Shown here one piece after another: positions 23,667 to 35,993 of a stretch of 64,000 bases of DNA (position 1 is the stretch's first letter; every line of letters starts with the position of its first letter). The notes below the pieces were generated by a model, which was given only the letters and a program-made list of their open reading frames with translations, ran no database searches and was not told the DNA's origin. Source of the stretch: Pinus tabuliformis. Taxonomy: Eukaryota > Streptophyta > Pinopsida > Pinales > Pinaceae. The position numbers and the translations under genes were made by a program. The stretch is taken from assembly GCA_031772625.1 (NCBI GenBank), contig CM062819.1:1236263897-1236327896 (forward strand), in the 5' to 3' direction.

Positions 23667-24658
23667 TGTCCCACTGTAGATCAACAGATTATGCAATAGA
23701 CTAAAGCAAAATACAAGATCTACTTCTACAACAAACTTTGCGGAAGCTTAATCGAATTGAGCAAGATCAATGAGAACACATATAACTGAGAATGAGAAAT
23801 CAATCACACAAAACACAGAAGAAATAACCTGAGGAAAGCCTCAGCCTAAAACCCCAATCTCTGTATTATCATACAAGTGGAAATCTTGTTCAAGTTACAA
23901 AAAGAATCAGCTCTCAAGCTATCCTGCTCTCTCTGCAATCAAACAATATAGCTCACAGACTGAATAGACATAGTATATGTCCTCCTCAAGCCCTTCAAGC
24001 CTCCTATTTCCTTATGCAGTTTTTCTTGGGGTCCAGTGATGCCACATGTGTGAATTGACCTCATCACACTCACAAAACCTGAAGAAGTAACTACGCAGTC
24101 CTCAAGAAAAGAATTCCTTCTGCATGCAAGAGATATTCACAATGGAATATTCTAGCAACTAATAGTACACTGCCCCTCCATTTGATCTCAACGGGTCTCT
24201 GTCTGAACTGACATGCATGAGTTATTTATGAGAGAATATTCAGTTATCTGAAGTGCAACAGTTACATGCATGCATGCATAAACTAACTGAACTCACAATT
24301 AATTCAACAAATTGTTTGAATTAATCTAACTGGACTTGACTCAGTTAACTGAGCCAACTAATTACAAGTCAATATTACAACTCATCCTTATCTCTTTAAC
24401 TGATGGATAAATTCCTCAATTAATGGAGAAACTGTTGCATGTCCCCACATAGACTTCATGTTTGATTTTCTACAACTAATTAACTCATGGTGAATTAATT
24501 AATTATTTTACAAATAGCTGCTAAGATCAAATTCGAATTTTTACATCTCTATTTTAGTTTAGGGACTAACTAAAATAGGAAGGTATCCTGAAATTCTATT
24601 TATAGCAGTACTAAATTTAACACTTCTATATTTAGCATTCTTGTTGCTATTTTCAACA
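23667..24658 (-). mobile_element. Copia 5' LTR (992 bp, unit 3)
   Basis: Equivalent of 1794-2786, with primer-binding site 23655-23666 intact. Confidence 0.8.
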
Positions 24659-24833
24659 ACAACAACACCATCAACCTTCACATGGCGACAACACTACAAC
24701 CATGATCAACACCATGCAAATGCAACAAGAACATGGACTACAAGCATAACGAACACATATGCAACTGACATGAATGCATGACTAGCACACAACCCATCCA
24801 GTCCAAGGGGTGAACCATGCTCTGATACCACTC

Positions 24834-26834
24834 TGTAACACCCTCCTCCCACATCTACCCAAGTAACTGACCAATCGGGGTAAACATGCGACGAGAAGTT
24901 ACTATGATATGATTCGATTCACTATGTGTCAGTTAAGGAAGTGGAACCAACAAGACACATCACACAAACCTTCCACATTAGCAACAGAACCCCTAGGAGC
25001 CATCCCAACTACTCAGGTAACCAGCCCCTGGGTCCCACTGAGTTTTTAGACCATTAAACCCCCAGATGCTCCCTTGATATGGAAAAGGGTGCATTTGGGG
25101 ACTTTTCTCCTCAAACCTGTGCCCGCGACTTCAGGATTTGTGCCAATTTTTTAGGCAAGAGCCCATGTCACTGCCCATAACTCAATAACACTTTCATAAC
25201 TGAAAGATAACAACAAAATAATGATACAAATGGAATTACCTGAATAAGGACTTGACTGGACCCCTACTAGCCATGACATACATTTCGTCAACATGTCACA
25301 ATTATGTAATCTACAAGTTTAAACAACAGATCTGAGCAGAAGGGTCTTATACTTATCTGAGAATAACTAAGAAGCATTGATGCCTTAACAAATTAGCTGC
25401 AGTTTCTTCCATTAGGCCATATATACACTGTTCATTCATTTACAAGTAAAAACATTATGAGAGCCATACATAACCACTGTCATAATACATGTTCATAACC
25501 AGCACAATAGCAATAGAAACACCAAGGAAACAATAGTCATATAATCCACATATAAACCAATATAACGCTCATGAATTAACAAGCAGAAATAACCTCATAT
25601 CAATGATGCAAAGGCCAACCAGGTTCATGACTTCTACGAACCAGCCGATAGTAGACATGGTTGAGCCGAATCTCTCTTCAGCTAGTCACCCTCGTGCCAT
25701 ATTCCAAGCATGAATGTGTGATCTCATAAAACACATCAATCAAAACCATCGAAGGCTTTAAGAGGCCAAACCAACTCAACCCATCAAACAATGATTCCAC
25801 CTCACGGCCAGACATCAAAAACCATCACCAGATTGGTCTCTACCCAAGCCTTCCAGGGTTCCAGAGCATTTGTTCCAACCAAGGCTTCTAGGACTAGTAA
25901 CTGAACCCACAACTATCACCGGGCTTCCAGAGCGTTTGTCCAACCAAGGCTTCCAGGACTAGTAACTCAACTCACCAAGGGCTTTAAGAACATTTGTCCA
26001 ACCAAGGCTTCCAGGACTAGTAACTCAAACCAAGATGTTATAGGGCTTCCAGAGCGTTTGTCCACCAAGGCTTCTAGGAACTAGTAACTCAACCCAAGCT
26101 AAAGGAAACATGAGAACCAACCAGAAAAACAAAGAAATGAACCCATAACACCATGGCTATCCCAAAAATGCCAAGGCTAGGCAAATCCACTGTCAATCCA
26201 GACAATCCTCCATGCCAATGACAGATTGTGACTAATAAAACACATGCATATGTCATGCATGCAAAAACTAGTGAGGAAAACATACATGCAACTCAGTACC
26301 TACAAGCAAAACCCACTATAGCTGTTGATATCGATGTCCTCTTGCACTTTCCTGCTCTTCTTTTGCCTTCTTGTTCCAAGCATCCAAGTATACCACACTC
26401 TTTAAGAGTGTTCCAAGAAAACTCTAAGTGTCAAAGAGTATGAGAGAGAGAATAGAATGAGAGCTCCAAACTGAACTGACAAAAGGTTTCACTGACCAAA
26501 CCCTGCCCACTGATCCTCAAAAGCCTTTTTACCAATGAGGTCTCTATTTTCTTCAATTTCCATTATTTTCCTTCATTTTCCTCCTCACATGCAACTTGTG
26601 ACCTTTCACCTCCCTTTTCTCCTAATTTCCATTATTTTCATAAACAAATGTGCCAAAAATGTCATTTTGCCCTTCCAAAGCCTTTGCCAATTTCCTTTAG
26701 CCATAATAATTGAAATGAACACCCACTAGGATCTTTTGCCCAACATTCAACTTGGAATATGTGTCCCATGACCTTGGTCTTATTTTTGCCTTTATTAACT
26801 TTTACATGGAATTTTTTTAAGTAGGCCCGTTACA
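24834..26834 (-). mobile_element. 2.0-kb LTR (unit 3)
   Basis: Third 2001-bp copy, with the leader remnant at 24659-24833 to its left. Confidence 0.75.
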
Positions 26835-27558
26835 TGAACAATACAATTAGAACACTAATGAATTTTGATAACAACACAGAAAAGGAAATGGCCATATAAA
26901 TGTTAGAGAAGCTCTTAACTTACAACAACCTCCAAATGTCATAACACATTCAACTTCATTGTTGCTTGTGTGTTCAACATTTTATCTATATAATGCACAT
27001 CAACACCACCGTAATTTGGAATATATAATTATATGCAATGTTTCCTCTTATATCTTTCTAGCTTGAAACACCCTATGTATTATTATTATTTATTCATGAC
27101 ACATAATACACCCTATGTATTGTTAATATTTATCCCATTAACTTCCCCAAAAGTTATAAGATATAATAATATCCAATGTTTTTTTTTGAAAAAAAATATG
27201 AATATCATGGAGACACACCATGTATTGTTAATATTTATTAATGTACATCTTCACAATTTCAAAGATATAATTATATGTAATGTTTCATAAATATCATGAA
27301 GAAAATCTACGTATTATTAATATTAACAATGAACATGGTTAACGATTTTGCAACTTGGATTTGGCCAAGGAACCTCCCCCAACTTTGAATATGAATATTT
27401 ACTTTGTCATTGCATTTAACATGACATCACATCCACTTAAGCTATTGCTGGCTCTCCTCAAAATAGGACACCAATTTAAAGTTTAGAATGCACCATTAAT
27501 TGAGGACCAAGACTTCCTTCTTCTAATCACACACAACACACCCACCTCTACGATACCT

Positions 27559-27846
27559 TTTTTTCGTAAAGAAAATTCATAATTTCATTGGAGAAATTAC
27601 ATGTTGTAGATGCCTGAAGGCATATGCTGTAAATGTGGCTGTCTATCCACTGTCAATATCTAATATTTACAATGAAACCCAATGGGTATACTGTGCTGGT
27701 TCAAGACCTCAATAAAAACTTCAAAAATTCACCCACACGCGTGTGTAATGCTGTCCATATTTACAATCATTTACTCATATATACTAAATATAAACAGAAT
27801 CAAAATTACAATAAAGTTCAAAATCAAGATGCTGATAAATTAGGGG
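27559..27846 (-). mobile_element. LINE tail with target-site duplications (unit 3)
   Basis: Same 288-bp insertion with identical 14-bp flanks (27545-27558 and 27847-27860). Confidence 0.75.
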
Positions 27847-28557
27847 CCTCTACGATACCTATAATGAGTTATAGCGTAGATTTGGTTAAAAAAAACCTCC
27901 TCCAACTTAAACATAAATTTTTTATTTATCAATACCTTTAACATAAATTTTTTATTTATCAATACCTTTAACATAATAACACTCACTCACCCTTTAAAGG
28001 GAAAACCCATTAAAAATTTAGTATAGCTACTGACCAATTCAAAATTTACTCTCACTACTAACCAATTAAAGACTAAAAATAACCTTTTTCAATTAAACAA
28101 CACAACCTTCCTACCAAACTTATAATAAAACTACAATTCCTATGTAATTAAAAAACATTCCTAAATTCAAACATAAATATTTTATTTATAAATTATTTTA
28201 ATAAAATAATACATCTACTCAAGGCAACACTTCCACTTCAAAAACAAGGATCAATTCACACCAAAACAAACCAATATTGTCAGCCGAAAACCAAGCCAAC
28301 CAAACAAGCATATTCAGCGTCCTTGCATTGTATCGTTATACCCAAGAGTTTACATAAAAACCACCCTTGCTTTCAATAACCTATTGGCAGGCAAAAGGCC
28401 TAACTGAGGGGAAACAAATTATTATTAATATCATTTTTATACGCGGCCTCTGGAATAGAATCCTTCCATTTATTTATCGGAGGATAGAGCGGCCAAGGGT
28501 GCGAGAAACTCTCAGAAAATTGAAACGTAGGTCGCAGGATCCAATCGCACGGTAAAA

Positions 28558-28713
28558 ATGAGCGGAAAGAAGATCGTGGAGAAGGCTGCTAAGACGATCG
28601 ACTGGGATGGCATGTCGAAGCTCCTCATTTCGGACAACGCCCGCAGGGAGTTCTTCAACCTCCGCCGAGCTTATGAAGAGGTTAAGCGAACTCTCGATAC
28701 CAAGTTCAGCCAG
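28558..28713 (+). CDS. ATPQ: ATP synthase subunit d, first coding exon, copy 3 (conserved)
   Basis: 52 codons with TIDWDGM, ARREFFNLRRA and TKFSQ all intact, followed by CAG|GTAATTG. These residues are the ones usual in plant subunit d, so this copy looks least decayed. It is the last copy that still has the long upstream region shared by units 1-3. Intron 1 from here to 51809 would be 23 kb. It encodes the same 52 residues as copy 4. Confidence 0.85.
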
Positions 28714-29113
28714 GTAATTGCCTCGCCTGATATCTTCTCCCATATATCATTTAATTTAGTTACCCCTATTTTGCTACATTTTCTTGAATTTTGGATTGTT
28801 TATGGCTGTTGATCATGATTAGGTCATAATCATTGTTAAACTTCTCTTTTCATCGAAGTGGGGAATGCGTGAATTAAATCCTAGGGTTAGGGTTTGGATG
28901 GATGTTAGTGCAAGGGTTTTATTTTATCCGTTCGGATCTGACATTTTCGTGAAACAGTTGTTATGTATTGTAAAGAACATTTGCTTTATTCGTGATACTG
29001 TTGCAGTGGGCTGAATACGAGTTCGCTAATAAAGTTTTAAGTGTTGACTTGAAGTAGCTGGTCATGTCACATTGAATAAGTGCACAAGTATTTGTCTCCC
29101 AAAGCGATTGATT
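28714..29113 (+). other. ATPQ: Start of intron 1 after exon copy 3 (truncated)
   Basis: Matches the intron start of the other copies for 400 bp, then breaks at about 29113 into unrelated sequence. Confidence 0.6.
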
Positions 29114-31150
29114 GTATTGTGTCATCATCAGAAACTGTTGTTTTTTTCCTTTAGTCTTCACACTCAAGATCATCATTAGACTTACATGTAAAATCATAAT
29201 CATGCTCCTTTTTCTCATTCACCACTTCATTTAATTCTTTTATTACAGTTGTTGATTTAATACTTTCATCAATTTGTTCAATTGGCTTCTAAATTTATTC
29301 TTCTATGAGATTCAAATCTCCATCAAACTTATTAGCAACTTTGTTTTCAACTTTTTTCTCATGTTATTTTGAACACCCATATATACAAAAACGATGTTAA
29401 AAACAACTTTGTTATTCTCTTCAGTGAGAGCCTCCTTATCTTCCTCTTCCTTCTCTTATCTTCCACTCCTTTACAAACCTCTCATGCTGCAAATCAGTTG
29501 TCTTCCACATGGATTTCATACACAAGTGGGCTTGTGTCACCAAACTACAATATATCAATAAGTTCTTTCTATTGCATCATGTGCAACCACTCATCACCAA
29601 TTAATAATTCTTCATCGAATTTGACATCAACATAATTTTCATTCACCCTATGGTGGGTTATCCGAGCATGCATGTTCTCATTAACAAATTCAACTTCACT
29701 AAATTCATTAGTTGTGGCTAGATTCACCCATTCACATCTCACTTTGTCGTCATCATCCACATGTGTTGTATGTTTGTCTCTTTTGTGCCAAACTCTCCTT
29801 CCAAAATCTTCCATGCTTCTTTAAGTTTGTGACCTGAAATGTGGTTGTTTCTTCATCCCTTCATATTCTCAAATTAGAATAAGGGCAAAGAAATTTAACG
29901 GTTAACTTAATTGAAGGCCCATAATTGTTTGAAATGATGTTGGAAGGAATTCAAATACATAATGGAATATAATTTTCATTCACCCTATGGTGGGTTATCT
30001 GAGCATGCATGTTCTCATTAACAAATTCAACTTCACTAAATTCATTAGTTGTGGCTAGATTCTCCTATTCACATCTCACTTTGTCGTCATCATCCACACG
30101 TGTTGTATGTTCGTCTCTTTTGTGCCAAAATCTCCTTCCAAAATCTTCCATGCTTCCTTAAGTTTGTGACCTGCAATGTGGTTGTTTCTTCATCCCTTCA
30201 TATTCACAAATTATAAGAAGGGCAAAGAAATTTAAAGGTTAACTTAATTGAAGGCACATCATCGTTTGAAATGATGTTGGAAGGAATTCAAATACATAAT
30301 GGAATATGTTGATGACAAACCGAAAACAAGATTCTCTAATTAGAAGAAGGGCAAGGAAAGTTAAAGGCAGACATACAGAAAAAAAAAGTGGAAGTGTCCA
30401 CAAACTCAAGATTTCAAACACTTAAAATGTCTATGTGACTTCATCAATGATGAAGAAAAGAAAGAATTTATGAGATAAAGTACTGTCACATAGTCTTCGC
30501 ACAGATATACTTCTCTTGGAAGCATGTCAAGAGAAAATATAAAAGGAGAAATTGGAAAAAACTTAGTCTCATTTTTTGTGAATCACATAATAAAACTTAT
30601 GTGGATAAGGTAAAATTTGTGCCACCTATTTTTGTCACATGTGGATAGGGAAATAGAATAGGATAATTTTATTGAGTAAATTAAAAAATAAAGGTGAAGG
30701 GAATAAATTAGATTACATGTCTTTTTTTATTGTACATAAAATTTTAAACAAAATCATAACAAAAATATTTACATATTTTTAACAAAATGATAATAAAAAT
30801 ATTCACATGTTTATAACTTGTTATTGGACTATCTAAAAAAAATACTATGAATATATATATATATATAACCATACATTTTAAAATAATAAAATATAATATA
30901 TAAAGCTTAAAATTAAATAAAATGGAATAAAATTTCCAAATAATAAAATATAATATAATGTAATATATAAAATATAATTAAAAAACTCATATTAGATAAT
31001 AAAATATTATTATTTAATTAAGCATTTGATTCCCTAAACCTCATCCTTTTTTTCATAAAATGATAATTCCTTTCTTTCCCTCCCACAAAAAAGCTTTGAT
31101 GTTATATTATTATTAATATATAATTGACATGTATATCGTTGTCATGCATA
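29114..31150. other. AT-rich insertion between exon copies 3 and 4
   Basis: No intact gene. It contains a 337-bp tandem duplication (29634-30307) whose minus strand has a GHKLKEAWKILE-like stretch, possibly a decayed Copia-type Gag. Downstream sequence (30540-31150) is very AT-rich with an (AT)n run near 30855. No transposon ends were recognised. Confidence 0.4.
29634..30307. repeat. Tandem duplication, two ~337-bp copies
   Basis: ATTTTCATTCACCCTATGG at about 29636 recurs at about 29973, and the copies stay collinear to AATACATAATGGAATAT at both ends. A few percent of bases differ between copies. A shorter, weaker echo follows near 30333. Confidence 0.9.
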
Positions 31151-31377
31151 TCATTGTTGGACGTTCCTATCCTAGGATCAAAAGTAAATTATTATATTAT
31201 AAAATAATATAAACCAACCATCGTACTATGTATTTTGCAATTAGCAATATCGTAAAAGGAAAACAACATATTTGTAGACCAAACAAGCATATTTATCGGA
31301 GGATAGAGCGGGCCAAGGGTGCGAGAAACTCTCAGAAAATTGAAACGCAGGTTGCAGGATCCAATCGCACGGTAAAA
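31151..31377 (+). other. Alternative upstream block of exon copy 4
   Basis: Starts TCATTGTTGGACG and matches 34001-34238 upstream of copy 5, but not the upstream region of copies 1-3. The switch to the common exon leader occurs at ATTTATCGG. This indicates copies 4 and 5 descend from one rearranged ancestor, which is supported by shared leader changes (GCAGGTTGCAGG). Confidence 0.8.
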
Positions 31378-31533
31378 ATGAGCGGAAAGAAGATCGTGGA
31401 GAAGGCTGCTAAGACGATCGACTGGGATGGCATGTCGAAGCTCCTCATTTCGGACAACGCCCGCAGGGAGTTCTTCAACCTCCGCCGAGCTTATGAAGAG
31501 GTTAAGCGAACTCTCGATACCAAGTTCAGCCAG
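31378..31533 (+). CDS. ATPQ: ATP synthase subunit d, first coding exon, copy 4 (conserved)
   Basis: Same 52 residues as copy 3, all conserved motifs intact, donor CAG|GTAATTG intact. It is the open copy nearest exon 2 (intron of 20.3 kb), because copy 5 is frameshifted. Its upstream DNA differs from copies 1-3, so any promoter would be different. Shared intron sequence continues only to about 31726. Confidence 0.82.
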
Positions 31534-31726
31534 GTAATTGCCTCGCCTGATATCTTCTCCCATATATCATTTAATTTAGTTACCCCTATTTTGCTACATT
31601 TTCTTGAATTTTGGATTGTTTATGGCTGTTGATCATGATTAGGTCATAATCATTGTTAAACTTCTCTTTTCATCGAAGTGGGGAATGCCTGAATTAAATC
31701 CTAGGGTTAGGGTTTGGATGGATGTT
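31534..31726 (+). other. ATPQ: Intron 1 fragment after exon copy 4
   Basis: Matches the other copies through the TAGGGTTAGGGTTTGG motif and GGATGGATG, then leaves the repeat at about 31726. Confidence 0.6.
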
Positions 31727-32060
31727 TTTGGATGAATTTTTTTGGTACAGCATTGTGTCTCTTACACCACGATGAAGCCGGTGACATTTCCTTGGAAAGG
31801 CAGGAAAGATTCAGACGACCAGATCATCTTCTCGTTGCCTTGCTCATCACAATGATTTTAAGATGTGGGTGGATGGTATTGACCATTAATGGCATCAGGC
31901 GGCAATTTCTAATCTTAACCAAATCGTTTTCATCGACATTAAATTGAGCGAACGAACGCGTTTTCTCTCGAGTACCACCGTGAGCAGAAGCAAGCACCGC
32001 CTGCATTTTCACATCGTTCCGGTTGTTAGCCTGGAGCTGCTGAGCAATTTCTTTTTTCTT
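31727..32060 (-). other. Unrecognised coding-like fragment
   Basis: Less AT-rich than its surroundings. The minus strand at 31824-32012 has a 62-codon frame (starting MKMQAVLASAHGG) whose reading extends upstream without a stop for some codons. I do not recognise the family. It could be a captured host gene piece or part of a transposon. Confidence 0.3.
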
Positions 32061-32511
32061 CCATTTATTGTAAATAGATTATTCATAATTTTATTATAAA
32101 AAAAAATGAAATGTATCTCTCGACGGATCTTATATGGGACATGAAGAGTAGAAAGTTGGTAATGTACATCATGTACGTTGGCAATATGTTTACAAGTCCA
32201 CGAGTATTTAGTTATTTTCTAACTATATAAATTTCATGGGAATCTCGGTAATGAAATTTGTTAGGTAATATAGATTGATTTGGTGATTTTTAATAACGTA
32301 AAGTTGTCATCTAGTATAACTGCACTCACATTTTTATTTGGTTTATAATTATGCAACATTAACATATAAGCCCACCTACTTTTTCAATTCGTTTATAATT
32401 ATGTAATCCGAGTATTTCCTTAAGTATTTATTTTTCAATAAAATAGAGTTACCGTGGACAAAGCTCCATGCTACGTTTATGAGCTTCCTATATAAATAAA
32501 ATAATATCAAT
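32061..32511. other. AT-rich spacer
   Basis: No gene, RNA or transposon end seen. Confidence 0.4.
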
Positions 32512-33998
32512 TCATGGAATTACTGAGGCGAATACACGATAATAAGCCTCTCCTTCTACTAGCTTGAAGCACTCTACCAAGACATTCAACTGCAAGGACA
32601 AATAGGAAGGGAAATAGGGGTATCCTTTCCTAATGCCCCTTGAAGAGTTGAAGGTTTTGGTGGGAGAACCATTGAGGAGAATGGAGAAGAAAGGTGAGGA
32701 GAAGAGAAAACAAATCCAATTAGACAAATCCAATCAGTTTAGTTTTGAGAGAAGCTGAAAGCTTTGAGGGGGTGATAAAGGTACAACTATCTTAGTTTAT
32801 CAAATGCTTTGGAAAAGTCAAGATTAATAACCATGCTCACTTTCTTGAGTATTTTCAAGGAGTGGATGAGCTTATGCGCAACAATGATGCCATCTAGGAT
32901 TTGGCACCCTTCTACATAACCTTATTGCTCCTTGAAATGAGTGAGGTGAAGGGATTTTAGATGGTTGGCTATTATTTTTGAAATAGTTTAATAAATGACA
33001 TTACAAAGGGATACAGGCCATAAGCTACATAGTTATGTGACTTGCGGATAAGAGTGAGGAAGGTTGCATTGAGAGTAGGAAGGGCAAATCTCATCTTTCT
33101 GAATTCTTCGGCAGCTTTAAAATTTATAGGCCTAGGAATGGTCAATAGACTTGAAAGAAGTTTGTGGTAAAGCCATTAGGCTTGGGGGCTTTACTTTTAG
33201 GAATACTCATGACCACCTCTTCCAGATCTTTAAGGGTGATTTCTATCATGAGGGCGACATTATGGTCATGGGAAACTAGACAATGGATGTGGGAACTATT
33301 TTTCTAATGGAAGTTAGCCTATTGGTCGAGGGTTCTTTCAAGAGATTACTGTAGAAATTCCTGAGCTCCCCTTCCAGGTGCTTGCGTATGTGAGTTTTTT
33401 TCTAGAGTTTTCTAGAAAGGAAGATATTTGGTTGTGGTGGTGATGCTAGAGCATAAATATGTGGAAGAATCTAGTAATTTTCTCTTCCTCTTTTAACAAA
33501 TTGATTTATGATTTATGTTTCTAGAGTTGTTCTTCATGTTTCCTTCTTTCTTATTATTGCACCAAGATAGATCCTTTCTGTTGAGCTAAGGCTTCAGATT
33601 GACACTCTAGGATAATGTTACTGTATATATCCCATTTGGACTTTTAATTAGTTTTTTTCTTGGCGAATATTTGTAGACTCTTCCTTGGAGCCATCTTTTG
33701 ATTTGAGCCTTGAGGGCTTTTAGAGTTTTCTAGAATATGGGCATTGGGGAATGGATTCGGAGTTCCATTTCCTTCTACCATTCCTTGGATTTATCCACAG
33801 AGGCAGGATCCTACAGCCATAAGCCTTCAAATATAAATGGCCTGTTATTGGGGCCTATTTGATGTCAAGCTCAAGGAAAATGGGTCATTAAACTGACCCC
33901 ATGCTCGGTAAAATAGAAGCTCCCAAGAAAATATCTTTAGCAAGAAAAGATTTAGAGATTAAAAAGAGATTAGACAAACAAGAAATTTGATGCCCCTA
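32512..33998 (-). pseudogene. LINE ORF2 reverse transcriptase remnant
   Basis: Minus-strand frames, broken by several stops, show plant L1-type reverse transcriptase blocks: YKIISKIIANHLK-like (near 32980), a LDFSKAFDKL palm motif (near 32810), and FSILLNGSPTKTFNSSRGIRKG (near 32690, the conserved NGSP...SRGxRQGDP region). No catalytic YxDD block or 3' tail is present at the left edge, so the piece is truncated on both sides. It lies between the two short exon-bearing duplications. Confidence 0.8.
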
Positions 33999-34000
33999 TA

Positions 34001-35993
34001 TCATTGTTGGACGTTCCTATCCTAGGATCAAAAGTAAATTATTATATTATAAAATAATATAAACCAACTATCGTCTCCTTACATACTATGTATTTTGCAA
34101 TTAGCAATATCGTAAAAGGAAAAACAACATATTTGTAGACCAAACAAGCATATTTATCGGAGAATAGAGCGGGCCAAGGGTGCGAGAAACTCTCAGAAAA
34201 TTGAAACGCAGGTTGCAGGATCCAATCGCACGGTAAAAATGAGCGGAAAGAAGATCGTGGAGAAGGCTGCTAAGACGATCGACTGGGATGGCATGTCGAA
34301 GCTCCTCATTTCATTTCGGACAACGCCCGCAGGGAGTTCTTCAACCTCCGCCGAGCTTATAAAGAGGTTAAGCGAACTCTCGATACCAAGTTCAGCCAGG
34401 TAATTGCCTCGCCTGATATCTTCTCCCATATATCATTTAATTTAGTTACCCCTATTTTGCTACATTTTCTTGAATTTTGGATTGTTTATGGCTGTTGATC
34501 ATGATTAGGTCATAATCATTGTTAAACTTCTCTTTTTATCAAAGTGGGGAATGCCTGAATTAAATCCTAGGGTTAGGGTTTGGATGGATGTTAGTGCAAG
34601 GGTTTTATTTTATCCGTTCGGATCTGACATTTTCGTGAAACAGTTGTTATGTATTGTAAAGAACATTTGCTTTATTCGTGATACTGTTGCAGTGGGCTGA
34701 ATACGAGTTCGCTAATAAAGTTTTAAGTGTTGACTTGAAGCAGCTGGTCGTGTCACATTGAATAAGTGCATAAGTGTTTGTCTCCCAAAGCGATTGATTG
34801 GTTTGAAGTACATGTGTGGTGTACACGAGTTGCTAGGGCGCCCTATTTCTCAGATTATGGTAGACTTTGAATGCCTTTAAAATTTTGTCTGGGTTGACCA
34901 AAAGCTTCTGATTGTTTTACATTGAATGAATAAATGAACAAAAATATTTACCCCTCAAACCGTTTGGTTCATCGGCCCTTGAAGTACATGTGTGATATGC
35001 AAATGTTCGTAGCGTGCCATGGCAGCCCTTTGATCCGTTCATGAATCTCCTGATCAACAGGAGACCAACATAATTAACAGCTTTGGAACCTTGCTGATAA
35101 TTCGGGGTTTGTAACAGCATGAAAACTGAGCTAATAAACATGCTTAATATGATGCTATGATGAATCTATAAGTGCAGATGTTGAATCTATAAGTGCAGAT
35201 AACCTCCCAAGATCCAAATAACAAACAGGTTTATGAAGTACACAGAAACATGGTCTAACAGTCTGTTTATATAGGCTTGGATATTCAAATATACTATGCC
35301 ATAGCAATAAGGAAATGCAAATCAAACACTAACAATGATATCAATTGTATAGAAAATTCTCGGTCCGAATAGAAGAAAAAGAATAATGATCAGTTCATTA
35401 AGAGGAACAGTACGAAGTGGGTTCACAGATTTGTGGTCCTTGCACCTTGATTAGAGAAAAAAACGATTCACATTCATCATTTGGGTCTGCGTTCCCTGCG
35501 ACTGCAGCCTCTTCCTTGCCATTCTTATTCTCCTTTAGTAGAATAAAAGCACAAAACCGTAAAATAAACTAATCAAGAATTAAAACTTCCATTCTGTTTC
35601 CTTCGAAACTGTTTTTGAAGACTTGATTTGCCAACGTAGTCTCAGTGCCCACGTGGCAACAATCATGGTATTTAAAACTGTCTTGGTCGATCCGCTACTC
35701 GGTCAAACTAGCGGATTCATTAGGCTCAGAAGTCAACCCATTCAATGAACCTAGTTTGGGTTGAGGTAGACCCTGATTTTGTACCAATCCGGTCATAAAC
35801 CAGCCGATTCTATCATAAATTGGCCGGGTCATTGCTGTGGCGGCCACGAACCCCACGCGCAGTTGTTTTGGGCATCTGTGAGTGGTTTTGAGGGAATTTG
35901 GGGGTTCTTTCTCTCCTAAAACAACCCGTTCAAGCCTTTAAAAGCATTCATGGCCTCTCATTTGCCTCACACATCTCATTTGGAGTTTTTGTG
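34001..35993 (+). repeat. Second copy of the rearranged exon block, with longer intron 1 piece
   Basis: 34001 matches 31151 (offset 2850). After the exon it follows units 1 and 2 (6827-8419) to 35993, where units 1 and 2 instead enter the TGTAGAAATTTC repeat. It therefore appears to keep the original exit from the array into intron 1. Confidence 0.85.
34239..34399 (+). pseudogene. ATPQ: ATP synthase subunit d, first coding exon, copy 5 (frameshifted)
   Basis: 161 bp instead of 156: a 5-bp duplication (CATTTCATTTC where the other copies have CATTTC) shifts the frame in the middle of the exon, after residue 25 or so. A further change makes Glu to Lys in the AYEE motif. The ATG and the GTAATTG donor remain. 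Although closest to exon 2, it cannot encode subunit d, so a functional transcript must start at an upstream copy and skip this one, or the functional gene is elsewhere. Confidence 0.9.

Larger units (their letters stand above)
21874..29113. repeat. Tandem unit 3, truncated about 550 bp after exon 1 starts
   Basis: Collinear with units 1 and 2 until about 29113, inside intron 1. There it leaves the shared sequence abruptly (the other units continue with GAAGTACATGTG) and enters an unrelated AT-rich stretch. It lacks the downstream unclassified repeat and gypsy gag. A 22-23 bp stretch is duplicated near 27920-27970. Confidence 0.93.
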
